NCBI RefSeq assembly: GCF_009604425.1
Contig: NZ_WEGI01000011.1
Coordinates: 248,001-312,000 of the forward strand
Direction: 5' to 3'
DNA: 64,000 nucleotides
DNA from: Nocardia aurantia
GTDB taxonomy: Bacteria > Actinomycetota > Actinomycetes > Mycobacteriales > Mycobacteriaceae
The position numbers and the translations under genes were made by a program. This document shows positions 24,894 through 38,200 of the stretch, one piece after another (the stretch's first letter is position 1; every line of letters starts with the position of its first letter). Under the pieces are notes generated by a model. That model saw only the letters and a program-made list of their open reading frames with translations, was not told the DNA's origin and ran no database searches.

Positions 24894-26333
24894 GTGTCCG
24901 ACAACGAAATTCGCAGCTACGACGTCGTGGTGATCGGGGCGGGTCCGGTCGGCGAGAACGTCGCCGACCGGACCCGTGCCGCCGGGCTCTCCACCGTGAT
25001 CGTCGAATCCGAACTGGTCGGCGGCGAATGTTCGTACTGGGCTTGCGAACCCAGCAAGGCGCTGCTGCGGCCCGCGTTGCTGTATCGCGAGGCGACCGGA
25101 TTCCCGGGCGTCGGCAGTGTGGTGACCGGGCCGCTCGACGCGGCGGCGGTGCTGCGGCATCGCGACCGCATGGTCTCCGACTGGAAGGACGACAGTCAGG
25201 TCGAATGGCTCGAATCGGTGAAGGTCGATCTCGTGCGGGGGCACGGACGGCTCGACGGGCCCCGGCGGGTCAGCGTCCGCACCCCGGAGGGTGACACCGT
25301 ACTGCTGGCGGCGCGGCACGCGGTGGTCGTGTGCACCGGCACGAGCGCGGCCCTGCCGCCGCTGCCGGGCCTGGACGCGGTGCGGCCGTGGACGAGTCGC
25401 GAGGCCACGAGCGCGCACGCGGTGCCGGGCCGGCTGGCGATCCTCGGGGCCGGGGTGGTGGCCACCGAGATGGCCACCGCCTGGCAGGCCCTGGGCGCGC
25501 AGGTCACGCTCGTCGCCCGCGCGTCGCGGCTGCTGGGCCGGGTCGAGGACTTCGCCGCGGATCTGGTGGCCGAACGGCTGCTGGCGGCGGGAGTGCAACT
25601 GCATTTCAACACCACGATCACCGCCGCCGAGCGCGGCGCCGACGACGCCGTCCACCTCACCCTCGCCGACGGCAGCCGGCTCGTCGCCGACGAACTGCTG
25701 CTCGCGACGGGTCGCGCGCCCCGCACGGCGGACCTCGGCCTGGAGTCCGTCGGCCTGACCCCGGGCGGATGGCTGCCCACCGACGACTCCTACACGGTGA
25801 CCGACGTCGACGGCGACTGGCTGTACGCGGTCGGCGACGTGAATCACCGTGCGCTGCTGACTCATCAGGGCAAGTACCAGGCGCGGATCGCCGGCGCGGT
25901 GATCGCCGCTCGCGCGCAGGGGGAGTCGCTGGACACCGGCCGCTGGGGCCGGCACACCGGGACCGCCGACGCCGAGGCGGTGCCGCAGGTCGTGTTCACC
26001 GATCCGGAGATCGCGGCGGTCGGTCTCACCACGGCCGACGCCGCCGAGGCCGGGCGCGCGGTGGACGTGGTCGACTACGACATCGGCGCCGTGGCGGGCG
26101 CCGCGCAGTACGAACCCGAGTATCGGGGCCGCGCCCGGGTCCTGATCGATCCGGAACGCCGGGTGATCCTCGGCGCCACCTTCGCCGGGCCGGGCGTCGC
26201 GGAACTGGTGCACTCGGCGACGATCGCGATCACCGGTGAGGTGCCCGTCGACCGGCTCTGGCACGCGGTGCCGTCGTTCCCGACGATCAGCGAGGTCTGG
26301 TTGCGGCTGCTGGAGGCCTACCGCGACCGGTAG
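24894..26333 (+). CDS. FAD-dependent pyridine nucleotide-disulfide oxidoreductase
   Basis: A 479-residue protein of the dihydrolipoamide dehydrogenase/mercuric reductase family. FAD-binding VVVIGAGPVGENVADR, redox disulfide GGECSYWACEPSKALL (CX4C), NAD(P)-binding AILGAGVVATEMATAW, FAD-binding LYAVGDVNH and a C-terminal HAVPSFPTISE that keeps the active-site His and Glu are all present. The partner substrate is unknown; it may recycle a thiol or quinone acceptor. The GTG at 24894 follows GGAAGG. It closes the rightward run and is convergent with iclR. Confidence 0.88.
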   Translation: MSDNEIRSYDVVVIGAGPVGENVADRTRAAGLSTVIVESELVGGECSYWACEPSKALLRPALLYREATGFPGVGSVVTGPLDAAAVLRHRDRMVSDWKDDSQVEWLESVKVDLVRGHGRLDGPRRVSVRTPEGDTVLLAARHAVVVCTGTSAALPPLPGLDAVRPWTSREATSAHAVPGRLAILGAGVVATEMATAWQALGAQVTLVARASRLLGRVEDFAADLVAERLLAAGVQLHFNTTITAAERGADDAVHLTLADGSRLVADELLLATGRAPRTADLGLESVGLTPGGWLPTDDSYTVTDVDGDWLYAVGDVNHRALLTHQGKYQARIAGAVIAARAQGESLDTGRWGRHTGTADAEAVPQVVFTDPEIAAVGLTTADAAEAGRAVDVVDYDIGAVAGAAQYEPEYRGRARVLIDPERRVILGATFAGPGVAELVHSATIAITGEVPVDRLWHAVPSFPTISEVWLRLLEAYRDR

Positions 26334-26339
26334 GCCGCA

Positions 26340-26362
26340 GCCGGGAAACCGTCAGTCCCGGC
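26340..26362. terminator. Short hairpin between convergent genes
   Basis: GCCGGGA and TCCCGGC pair around a 9-nt loop, between the oxidoreductase stop and the iclR stop, overlapping the latter. It is a modest candidate for bidirectional termination. Confidence 0.35.
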
Positions 26363-27173
26363 CGGGCCGGTCCCGCAGCCAGCTCCAGTTGGTCCGGATC
26401 TCCTCGGCGGCGGCGCGGATCAGCGCGCGGTAGTGCTCGATCACCTCCGGCGTGAACCGGTACTGCGGGCCGCAGATGCTGATCGACCCCTGCACCTCGC
26501 CGCCCGGTCCGAACAGCGGCGCCGCGACCGACCCCGCGCCCGCCTGCCGCTCGCCGAGCGAGACGGCCACCCCCTCGCGGATGGCCTCCGCGAGCGCCGC
26601 GCGCAGCGTCGCCTCGTCGGTGATGGTGTTGTCGGTCAGCGAATCCAGCGGCCGGTGCAGCAGCGTCTCCCGTCGCTCCTCGGGCAGGAACGCGAGGATC
26701 ACCTTGCCCGAGGAGCCCGCGTGCAGCGGGAAGCGGCGGCCGAGTTCGACGGTCATCTTGATCTCGCGCGGGCTCTCGAACTGGTCGAGGTAGACGCGTT
26801 CGTCACCGACCAGGCCGGACAGCGTGGTCGTCTCGCTGGTCTCGTCGCGCAAGCGCCGCAGCACCGGCGTGGCGACCGTCCGCGCGTCGAAGCGCCGCAG
26901 CGCACTGGCGCCCAGCGCGGCCGCGGCCGCGCCCAGCCGATATCCGGAGATCCCGTCGTCGGTGGCGAGCACGTCCCGCGAGACCAGCGATTGCAGGATG
27001 CGGTACACCACCGCCTTCGACAGGCCCAGCTCGCGGCTGATCGCGCTCACCCCGAGGTAGCGGGGGCCCCCGGTGAACAGCAGCAGGACATCCGCCACCC
27101 GGGCCGCGGCCTCGGTTCCGGCGTTGTCGGCCGCCGGTGCGGGCCTGCGCCCGGCGGTACTCTTGATTGTCAC
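26352..27173 (-). CDS. IclR family transcriptional regulator
   Basis: A 273-residue regulator with the IclR winged helix (about 28-90: RVADVLLLFTGGPRYLGVSA, then LGLSKAVVYRILQSLVSRDVL) and an effector domain with LGRRFPLHAGSSGKVILAFL and GSISICGPQYRFTPE. Such effector domains bind small carboxylates or aromatic acids. The GTG at 27173 has GAGGACTG upstream. A 19-bp palindrome 22 nt upstream recurs before caiB and before the transporter, so this protein probably controls the whole island and itself. Activation or repression cannot be told from sequence. Confidence 0.9.
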   Translation of the reverse strand: MTIKSTAGRRPAPAADNAGTEAAARVADVLLLFTGGPRYLGVSAISRELGLSKAVVYRILQSLVSRDVLATDDGISGYRLGAAAAALGASALRRFDARTVATPVLRRLRDETSETTTLSGLVGDERVYLDQFESPREIKMTVELGRRFPLHAGSSGKVILAFLPEERRETLLHRPLDSLTDNTITDEATLRAALAEAIREGVAVSLGERQAGAGSVAAPLFGPGGEVQGSISICGPQYRFTPEVIEHYRALIRAAAEEIRTNWSWLRDRPGRD

Positions 27174-27194
27174 AGTCGACAGTCCTCGGATTCG

Positions 27195-27213
27195 CGTTTC
27201 GCTGAACGAAACG
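27195..27213. promoter_or_regulatory. Putative IclR operator, autoregulatory
   Basis: CGTTTC-GCTGAAC-GAAACG, 19 bp with perfect 7-bp arms (CGTTTCG/CGAAACG); an overlapping AAACGTTT palindrome follows (27209-27216). It matches the two sites at 14.65 and 14.81 kb. Confidence 0.7.
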
Positions 27214-27300
27214 TTTGTAGTCCAGTTAGCACATACTGTACCGCCCACCGGGTGAATCGTTCCGGTGGGCGGCACAATATGTTCCGAGGAACCGGCCCGG

Positions 27301-28497
27301 TCAGGGCCAGGCGTCGAGATAGGCCCGATAGGTGCCCGAGGGCAGGCGCGCGTCGTACAGCATCTGCCCGGACGCGGAGAACTCGGAGATGTGCGAGGCC
27401 GTCCCCCAGCCGACGAGGGTGCTGCCATCGGGCAGCCCCTGCGCGTTGCCCATCGCGTAGGCGGTGAGCTGCTGGGGATGCGGCTGGTCGCGCACCAGCG
27501 CCGCCCGCCGGGCGGCGAAGTCGAGATGGATCCACTCGACGCTCGACGGCCCGAGCGAGCTGGTCGGCTCCGCGGAGTTGTTGGCGAACAGCCGCAGCGT
27601 GGTGTCGTCGGCGAATTCCGCGTCGTGCTGATACGCGAACCCGATGCCGGGCCCGAGCTCGAACGTCGAATGCGCCCCGCCGAGCTGCCACCGGATGTCG
27701 CCGGTGTGCACGTCCACGTCGTACACCGTGGAGGTGTCGCGCATCGAGATCACCAGATTCCCCTGCGGATCCAGGGCGATCGAGTTCATGTGATAGGGAT
27801 CCGTCGCCGAGCCCGGGGTCTGCGGCTTCGGCACCCGGGTGTCCGTGAGCGGCACGTGATCCAGCGCGCTCCAGCGGAACAACACGTTCCCGGACGCCAC
27901 GTCGACGATCGAGGCGACGGTGTCCAGCACCGTCCCGTCGGCCGGGCCGCCGATCGCGGTGAGATCGGCGGGCACCTCGCGGTACGAGGTGATCAGCGCG
28001 CGCCCGTCGGGCGTCAGCCGGAACTCGTGCACATCCGAGGTGTAGCCCTCGCCCGGGGTGAGCGTGGCGATGATGTCGTAGTGCTCGTCGGCGATGTAGT
28101 CGGCGCCGCTGCCGTGCCCGATCCCGGTGGTGCCCTGCCACCAGGTGAGCACCTTGTGGCCCTGATAGGTCTGGGTACGGAAGTTGCTGACGTCCTGCCC
28201 CGCCGGGGGTTCGTAGCGCCACACCACGTGCCCGTCCTTGTCGGCGATGACATTCGCCGGTTTCGCTCCGGGCAGCACCGAAGCGGCCTCCGCCAGGGCT
28301 TTCGGCAGTACCGCGGCGGCACTGAGCCCCTCGGAGTAGAACACCTTCGTGCCCGGATTCCCGTCCGGCACATTCACATCGACGGTGTAGGCCGCGACGC
28401 CGGCGGTCAGCGTGGGCGGCGGCCCGGCCAGGGCGGTGGCCGGCAGCACCGCGCACACACCCGCGACCACCGACAACGGACGCAATAACTTTCGCAC
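27301..28497 (-). CDS. Secreted arylsulfotransferase-family beta-propeller protein
   Basis: A 398-residue exported protein. A signal peptide (hydrophobic VVAGVCAVLPATALAG, cleavage near residue 25) precedes a repeat-rich body with strand pairs such as ADKDGHVVWRYEPP, HEFRLTPDGRALITSY, DPYHMNSIALDPQGN and ASHISEFSASGQMLYD. These are typical of the Arylsulfotrans_2 group of bacterial proteins, which form six-bladed propellers. Whether it transfers sulfate is unclear; many members are functionally unknown. The GTG start at 28497 is chosen because the signal peptide starts there, though the ribosome-binding site is weak. It has its own transcription unit, divergent from the iron-permease-like gene. 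Confidence 0.75.
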   Translation of the reverse strand: MRKLLRPLSVVAGVCAVLPATALAGPPPTLTAGVAAYTVDVNVPDGNPGTKVFYSEGLSAAAVLPKALAEAASVLPGAKPANVIADKDGHVVWRYEPPAGQDVSNFRTQTYQGHKVLTWWQGTTGIGHGSGADYIADEHYDIIATLTPGEGYTSDVHEFRLTPDGRALITSYREVPADLTAIGGPADGTVLDTVASIVDVASGNVLFRWSALDHVPLTDTRVPKPQTPGSATDPYHMNSIALDPQGNLVISMRDTSTVYDVDVHTGDIRWQLGGAHSTFELGPGIGFAYQHDAEFADDTTLRLFANNSAEPTSSLGPSSVEWIHLDFAARRAALVRDQPHPQQLTAYAMGNAQGLPDGSTLVGWGTASHISEFSASGQMLYDARLPSGTYRAYLDAWP

Positions 28498-28549
28498 GGC
28501 GAGAAGATAACCAGCTTTCGTGAGAATCCTCTGGCAACCACCCGGTCCG

Positions 28550-28574
28550 GTTTCCTGGACCCGGCGCGGGGTAT
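28550..28574 (+). promoter_or_regulatory. Consensus SigF-type promoter for iron-permease-like gene
   Basis: GTTT at 28550-28553, 15-nt spacer, GGGTAT at 28569-28574, 34 nt before the ATG at 28609. A complete match to the same form seen before sigF. Confidence 0.72.
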
Positions 28575-28608
28575 CCACCGCACGTCCCGCCGAGTCTCAG
28601 GAGTCGCG

Positions 28609-29022
28609 ATGTCCGGCAACGATGCTCATCCCCAACATCCGATCATGCCGTCGGAGGCGGGCACCCCGTCGATCTTCGATCGCTTCGCGACCGCCGTCGG
28701 CGACCACGTCTCGCAGGCCTGGTTCTTCTGCCTGTGCGTGCTCATCGTGGTGGTGTGGGCGCCCACGTTGACCCTCACCGATCTCGACACCTGGCAGCTG
28801 ATCATCAACACCCTCACCACGATCATCACGTTCCTGCTGGTGGCGCTGTTGCAGAACACCCAGAAACGCTCCGACGCCGCGATGCAGCAGAAACTCAACG
28901 CCATCGCCGACGGATTGGCCGATCTGATGGGTGCCCTGCACAGCGACGAGCGTCCGCTGGCCCGCGATCGCCGCGAACTGCTCGCCGCCGTCGGCCTCGA
29001 GAATCACGAGAGTTCCGACTGA
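28609..29022 (+). CDS. Low-affinity iron permease family membrane protein
   Basis: A 137-residue protein with two membrane spans (about 37-55 and 62-84). FDRFATAVGDHVSQAWFF, then DTWQLIINTLTTIITFLLV and LLQNTQKRSDAAMQQKLN, match the bacterial low-affinity iron permease family (PF04120), related to the fungal Fet4 N-terminal part. True transport has not been shown for most bacterial members. The ATG follows an AGGAG. A consensus SigF promoter upstream suggests stress induction. The YjbQ-like gene starts 28 nt after it and is probably cotranscribed. Confidence 0.8.
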   Translation: MSGNDAHPQHPIMPSEAGTPSIFDRFATAVGDHVSQAWFFCLCVLIVVVWAPTLTLTDLDTWQLIINTLTTIITFLLVALLQNTQKRSDAAMQQKLNAIADGLADLMGALHSDERPLARDRRELLAAVGLENHESSD

Positions 29023-29050
29023 GCGGGGTGCGCGGGGGACGATGGTGCCC

Positions 29051-29464
29051 ATGCAGAGCACGCTGATCGACGTGAAGACCGGTTCCCGCGAGACCGTCCA
29101 CGACCTCACCCCGCACTGTTCGGCCTTCCTGCGGGAGGCGGCGGCCGGCCGGGACGGCCTGTTGCATGTCTTCGTGCCGCACGCCACGGCGGGCATCGCC
29201 CTGATCGAGCTCGGTGCGGGCAGTGACGGCGACCTCCTCGCCGCGCTCGGTGACCTGCTGCCCGCCGACGATCGCTGGCGGCACGCGCACGGTTCCCCCG
29301 GCCACGGCCGCTCCCATGTGATGCCCGCGCTGATCGCGCCCTACGCGACGGTCCCGGTGCTGGCGGGCGAGATGGCGCTGGGCACCTGGCAGTCGGTGGC
29401 GATGGTCGATGTCAATGTCGACAACCCGGTCCGGCAGGTGCGGTTGTCGTTCCTGCCGGGGTGA
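29051..29464 (+). CDS. YjbQ/UPF0047 family protein
   Basis: A 137-residue protein of normal family length, with HVFVPHATAGIALIE, then RHAHGSPGHGRSH and LALGTWQ-like MALGTWQSVAMVDVN segments that carry the conserved His residues of the YjbQ fold. E. coli YjbQ has a weak thiamine-phosphate synthase activity; the physiological role is unclear. ATG at 29051 is preferred over 29042 because the GGGGGAC ribosome-binding site is only 2 nt from the earlier codon. It lies in a short operon behind the iron-permease-like gene, under a SigF-type promoter. Confidence 0.85.
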   Translation: MQSTLIDVKTGSRETVHDLTPHCSAFLREAAAGRDGLLHVFVPHATAGIALIELGAGSDGDLLAALGDLLPADDRWRHAHGSPGHGRSHVMPALIAPYATVPVLAGEMALGTWQSVAMVDVNVDNPVRQVRLSFLPG

Positions 29465-29529
29465 TCAGGTGGTCCGTGCCTGACGGGAGGGTCTCGCCGG
29501 TGTACCGTCCGCAGTCACGGGATGGTCAT

Positions 29530-29554
29530 GTTTCGTGGCCGGTTCAGTGGGTAG
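29530..29554 (+). promoter_or_regulatory. SigF-type promoter for multi-HAMP kinase
   Basis: GTTT at 29530-29533, 15-nt spacer, GGGTAG at 29549-29554, 37 nt before the ATG at 29592. It places the kinase and the downstream phosphatase under SigF. Confidence 0.65.
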
Positions 29555-29591
29555 CCGCCCGTGTCGGATGTGTTTCGAGGCAAGGGTGACG

Positions 29592-33850
<4,259 letters not shown>

Positions 33851-33851
<1 letters not shown>

Positions 33852-36220
33852 TGACCGACCCCGATATCGCCGCCGGCCCCGCGCCGGACGGCCCCGAACC
33901 ACCGGCGGTCAGCCGCCTCGCCGCGACCGTGGAACGGCTGCGCGGCGAGATCCGGGAGGCCCAGGCCACCGCGGACGGCCGCGCGCTGATCGAGATGGCC
34001 AAGGGGTTGCTGATCGAGCGGTTGCGGTGCGGGCCGTCGGAGGCCGCCCGGCAACTCGACGCGCTGGCCGGGCAGGCGGGCGTCACCCCGCTGGAACTGG
34101 CCGCCGATCTGGTCAACCAGACCGCGCAGGACCAGGTCAGCGCGGTGGTGGACGAATTCCTGCTGCGCACCACCACACCGGGCCGGTCCGTGACGCCCGT
34201 GCAACTGCGGACCGCCGAGAGCGGACTGCTGGCGGCCGGCGACGCGCAGCGCGTCGCCCGGTCCGTCCTGGAACACGCCGTGGCCCCGCTGGGGGGCACC
34301 GCCGTGGCGCTGTGGTCCGCAGGCGCCGACGCCTCGCTGACGCTGACCGGTTTCGCGGGCATCGACCCGCAGGAGGCCGAGCGCTGGCGGTACGTGCCAC
34401 CGGGCGTGTCGACCCCGGCCCGGCAGGCGCTGATGCGGCGGAACACCCAGTGGATCGACAATCTGGCGGAGTCGGGCCTGCCGTCGATCGGCGGCCGGGA
34501 CGGCGGCCGGGCGGCGATCCCCGCCGGGACCGGCGGCAAGCTGATCGGTGTGCTGGAGGTGTGCTGGCCGCATCCGATCGAGCCGCAGCCGCCGCGGGTG
34601 CAGCGGCAACTGGAGGCGCTGGCGGAACTGTGCGCGCACACCCTGGAACCCGATCCCGCCCCCTGGAACTCGCCCGATCACCGGGACGTCGCCGACCTGA
34701 CCCGGCTCGCCGACGGCCTGTTCGATCCGGCCCTCGTGCTGATACCCGAGCTCGGCGCCGAGGGCAGCGTGACCGACTTCCGGATCCGGCACGTCAACCG
34801 GTGTTTCATCGATCCGGCGGGCCGCCCCGGCGGCCTGATCCAGGGCGCGTCGCTGTTCGAGGCGTACCCCCTGGCCGCGGGCGAGGGCCGGCTGTTCGAG
34901 CTGATCGAGCACGTCTTCGCCACGGGCGAGACCTACCGCGCCGACCGGGTGTCGCTGACCGAACTGGTCGACCGGATCCCGCTCACCGTCTCCGCCGCCC
35001 TCAGCATCGGCCGGCATCGCGACGCGGTGCTGGTGGTGTGGCGCATCGAGGACGAGACCGCCCGGCTGGCCGCCCTGTTGCAGCACGCGCAGCGGCTCGG
35101 TCGCGTCGGCGGTTTCGAGGAGAACGCGGCCACCGGCGACATCACCTGGAGCGCCGAGCTGTACACGCTGCACGGACTGCCCCGGGGCGCCGCACCGATC
35201 CCGCTGGCCCAGCTGCCGGGCCACGTCCACGACGACGACGTCGAGGACGTGAAGCGGCTGCTGCGGACCCTGTTGCGCTACCGCCGCGCCGCGTCGGCCG
35301 CGTTCCGCCTGGTCCGGCCCAACGGAGAGACCAGGCACATCCGCATCATCGCGGAACCGATCGTCGACGGAGCCGGTCATCTGCTCGGTGTCCGGGGCGC
35401 CTACCAGGACATCTCCGCCCAGCACTGGACCGAGGCCGCCCTGTCGGCCAGTCAGGACCGGCTCGCCCACACCGAACAGCACGCCGCCGAACAGAGCCGG
35501 CTGGCCCGGCAGTTGCAACAGGCGATCATGCCCGCCGCGACCCCGGCCATCGACGCGTTCGGCTTGCGCATCGCGGTCCGCTATCAGCCGTCCGAGCAGG
35601 ACTACACGGTCGGCGGCGATTGGTACGACGCGATCGTGCTGCCCTCCAAGCAGATCATGATCTCCGTCGGCGATATCACCGGGCACGGTCTCGAGGCCGC
35701 CACCGGCATGGTCGTGCTGCGCAACGCCCTGCGCGGTCTCGCCGCCACCGGCGCCGGTCCGGGGCAGATGCTGACCTGGCTCAACTCGGTGGCGCGGTCC
35801 CTGACCGACCACATCTTCGCGACGGCCGTCTGCGGCCTCTACGACCCGCAGACCCGGGTGCTGCGGTGGGCGCGGGCCGGTCATCTCCCGCCGGTGCTGA
35901 TCCGGTCCGGCAGCGCCGGCGCCCTGCCCGCCCTGGACGGGATCCTGCTCGGCGCCGTGGAGGAGGCGACGTATCAGGAGGCCGAGATCCAGTTGCAGCC
36001 CGACGACATCCTCCTGCTCTACACCGACGGCCTGATCGAGCGCCGGGACCGGCCGATCGATGAGTGCGTGGACAAGTTGCTCGCCGATGCGGCCCGCTTC
36101 CGGGGAACACTCGACCAGTGCCTGGACCACCTGCTCGCCCACAGCGACGCCGACGCCGACGACGACACCTGCGTGGTGGGCATCCAGGTGGGGCTGGGCG
36201 ACAGCCCGCCGCCGGGCTGA
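33851..36220 (+). CDS. ANTAR-GAF-PAS protein with PP2C/SpoIIE phosphatase
   Basis: A 789-residue signalling protein. An ANTAR-like RNA-binding helix bundle (about 42-90: RALIEMAKGLLIERLRCGPSEAARQL) comes first, followed by GAF (about 125-260), two PAS-like regions (about 280-395 and 415-520) and a PP2C-type phosphatase (about 555-780) with GGDWYDAIV, VGDITGHGLEA and LLYTDGLIERR. ANTAR at the N-terminus with PP2C output is a known actinobacterial arrangement. It would dephosphorylate a STAS antagonist to release a sigma factor. The ATG overlaps the kinase stop (TGATG), so the kinase receiver and this phosphatase probably work together. Confidence 0.9.
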
Positions 36221-36244
36221 TCGGGCGGCACCGCCGCGGGTTGA

Positions 36245-37180
36245 TCAGCTCAGTGCCATCTGGACGTGCAGCGTCGTCCCCGCCGGCCGGGTGTGGATCC
36301 GCACCAGATCGGCGAGATGGTTGATCAGCAGCAGACCACGCCCGCCCGGCGTGGTCAGGGACGCGGGCAGCCGCCCGGCCAGCGGGTCGGCGATATGCCC
36401 GCCGTCGCGGATCCGGCAGTGCAGGTGCGCGTCGGCACTCCACAATTCGAGCGTGCCGCCGCCGGCGGCGTGGACCACGGAGTTGGCGGTCGCCTCGCCG
36501 ACGATCAGCTCCACCTCGGCGATCCGCCGCTCGCCCATTCCGGCGTCGCGCGCGAAATCCGCCGCGCGGCGCCGCGCCCCCGCCAGCGTGCCCCCGTCGA
36601 ACGCGAGCACGACCGCGGTCGCCGGCGGATCCGGCAACGGCCGGTTGTACGTGTCCACGATCCGATCGGGATCGTATGCGGCACTGACGATTTCGCCGTC
36701 GGGCCCGATCACCGTCGGGTGGGTGGCCCAGGCGTCCTCGACCATGTGCGCGGGCAGGGCCGTCAGATCGTACGGGCACAGGATGGTGACCTCCCGCCCC
36801 TGGAACGCCGCGTTGATCAGCGCCTCGTGCTGCGCACACGCCGGATACTCCATCGGCGACCGCCCGGCCCAGATGGGCTCGCCGATGATGCGCACCCGGC
36901 CGCCGGCCTGCCGGTCGGCGAAGGCGCACAACACCCCGGGGATGATCCGCCCCGGATTGCGTCCTTCGACGGTCATGTCGAGCATCCGGACCGACGCCGC
37001 GTCGCCCCCCAGCTCGGCGCGCAGCAGCGCCAGATTGGCGGGCGGCACCGATACGGCCACCGGCTCCCCGGCGGCCAGGCCCGCACGGACGAAAGCCACT
37101 GTGCCGCTGACGTATTCGTCCGGACTTCGATAGAAGAAGGCCGGATGGCGGAACGGGCCGCCGGCTGCCGCGGACATCAT
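36245..37180 (-). CDS. MEDS-domain anti-sigma factor ATPase
   Basis: A 311-residue protein in two parts. The first (about 8-170) is a MEDS sensory domain: HPAFFYRSPDEYVSGTVAFV and RIIGEPIWAGRSPMEYPACAQHEALIN (read in parts), with ILCPYD. The second is a GHKL ATPase of RsbW type with an N-box VELIVGEATANSVVHA and GRGLLLINHLAD. This pairing is common in actinobacterial anti-sigma regulators. MEDS domains are thought to sense one-carbon or redox ligands. It is convergent with the ANTAR-PP2C gene. Two adjacent ATGs (37180, 37177) are possible; neither has a strong ribosome-binding site. It is a third anti-sigma ATPase in this window. Confidence 0.88.
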   Translation of the reverse strand: MMSAAAGGPFRHPAFFYRSPDEYVSGTVAFVRAGLAAGEPVAVSVPPANLALLRAELGGDAASVRMLDMTVEGRNPGRIIPGVLCAFADRQAGGRVRIIGEPIWAGRSPMEYPACAQHEALINAAFQGREVTILCPYDLTALPAHMVEDAWATHPTVIGPDGEIVSAAYDPDRIVDTYNRPLPDPPATAVVLAFDGGTLAGARRRAADFARDAGMGERRIAEVELIVGEATANSVVHAAGGGTLELWSADAHLHCRIRDGGHIADPLAGRLPASLTTPGGRGLLLINHLADLVRIHTRPAGTTLHVQMALS

Positions 37181-37378
37181 CGCCGAACCATTTCGACAGC
37201 GGGCGGACCGCCGCGTGCCGGGACTGGTGACGTCGATCTCACCGATACACCGTAAACCCGGATGTCCGGGCGGTCCGGATCGCCCCGCGTGACGCGGCTC
37301 ATCGACTGCCCGGCGAGCCGCGCCGCCGCGCTCGACGGGTCCGCCGCCGACGACGGAATGCCGGGTGAGCACGGCCGA

Positions 37379-38200
37379 TCAATACTGGGCAGCGCCCTGG
37401 TCGACGGGTATCTGCGCCGCGGTGACGTAGCGCGATTCGTCGGAGGCCAGCCAGCAGACCGCGTCCGCGACGTCCTCCGGCTCGGACACCCATCCGGACA
37501 GGAACGGCGTGTTCATGTGGGCCAGTCGCGGGAAGGTCTCCAGCGCGCGGCTGATGGCGGCCGCCATGTCGCCGCTGCCCATCGGGGTGTTGACCGGTCC
37601 CGGATGGACGCTGTTGACCCGGATGTCGTGCCGGCCGAGCTCGGCGGCCAGGGCGCGCGCCATCCCGGTGATCGCGTGTTTGCTCGCGGTGTAGTGCACC
37701 ATGAACGGCTGCACCTTCATTCCCGCGGACGAGCTGATCAGGATGATCGAGCCACCCCGGCCGGCGTCGATGATGTGCTGCGCGCCCGCGGCGATCGTGT
37801 TCCAGGTCCCGGTGACATTGATGTCCATCGTGTCGCGGAAGGTCTCGGCGGTGATGGCGTCCCAGGTTTGCGGAATGGCGATGCCCGCGTTGGCGACGAT
37901 GATGTCGAGCCGGCCCCAGTCGGCGACGGCCGCGTCGACGGCCGCACGCAGGGCGTCGAGATCGCGGGTGTCCGCTACGGCGGTCCGGATCCGCCCGCCG
38001 GTGGCTTCGACGAGTTTCGCCGTCTCGTCGAGGTCGTCGGGGGTGGCGGAATCGTAGGGCACCGCGGGCGGCAGCGGACCGGCGAGATCGACGGCCAGAA
38101 TGTCGGCCCCCTCGCCGGCCAGCCGGACCGCGTGCGCGCGGCCCTGACCGCGCGCCGCGCCGGTCACCAACGCCACTCTGCCGAGGAGTCGGTCGGTCAC
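37379..38200 (-). CDS. Mycofactocin-coupled type SDR oxidoreductase
   Basis: A 273-residue SDR. NAD-binding TGAARGQGRAHAVRLAGEGAD, then the NAG motif VANAGI, and catalytic YTASK are present; ISSSAGMKVQP carries the Ser. The GQGR turn and the DDLDETAKLVEATGGR stretch are typical of the actinobacterial mycofactocin-associated SDR group, whose cofactor stays bound and is re-oxidised by mycofactocin. They oxidise alcohols such as terpenoid or secondary alcohols. The GTG at 38200 follows a perfect CAGGAGG. It is divergent from the NorD/NorQ membrane cassette and might oxidise an alcohol formed there. Confidence 0.88.
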   Translation of the reverse strand: MTDRLLGRVALVTGAARGQGRAHAVRLAGEGADILAVDLAGPLPPAVPYDSATPDDLDETAKLVEATGGRIRTAVADTRDLDALRAAVDAAVADWGRLDIIVANAGIAIPQTWDAITAETFRDTMDINVTGTWNTIAAGAQHIIDAGRGGSIILISSSAGMKVQPFMVHYTASKHAITGMARALAAELGRHDIRVNSVHPGPVNTPMGSGDMAAAISRALETFPRLAHMNTPFLSGWVSEPEDVADAVCWLASDESRYVTAAQIPVDQGAAQY

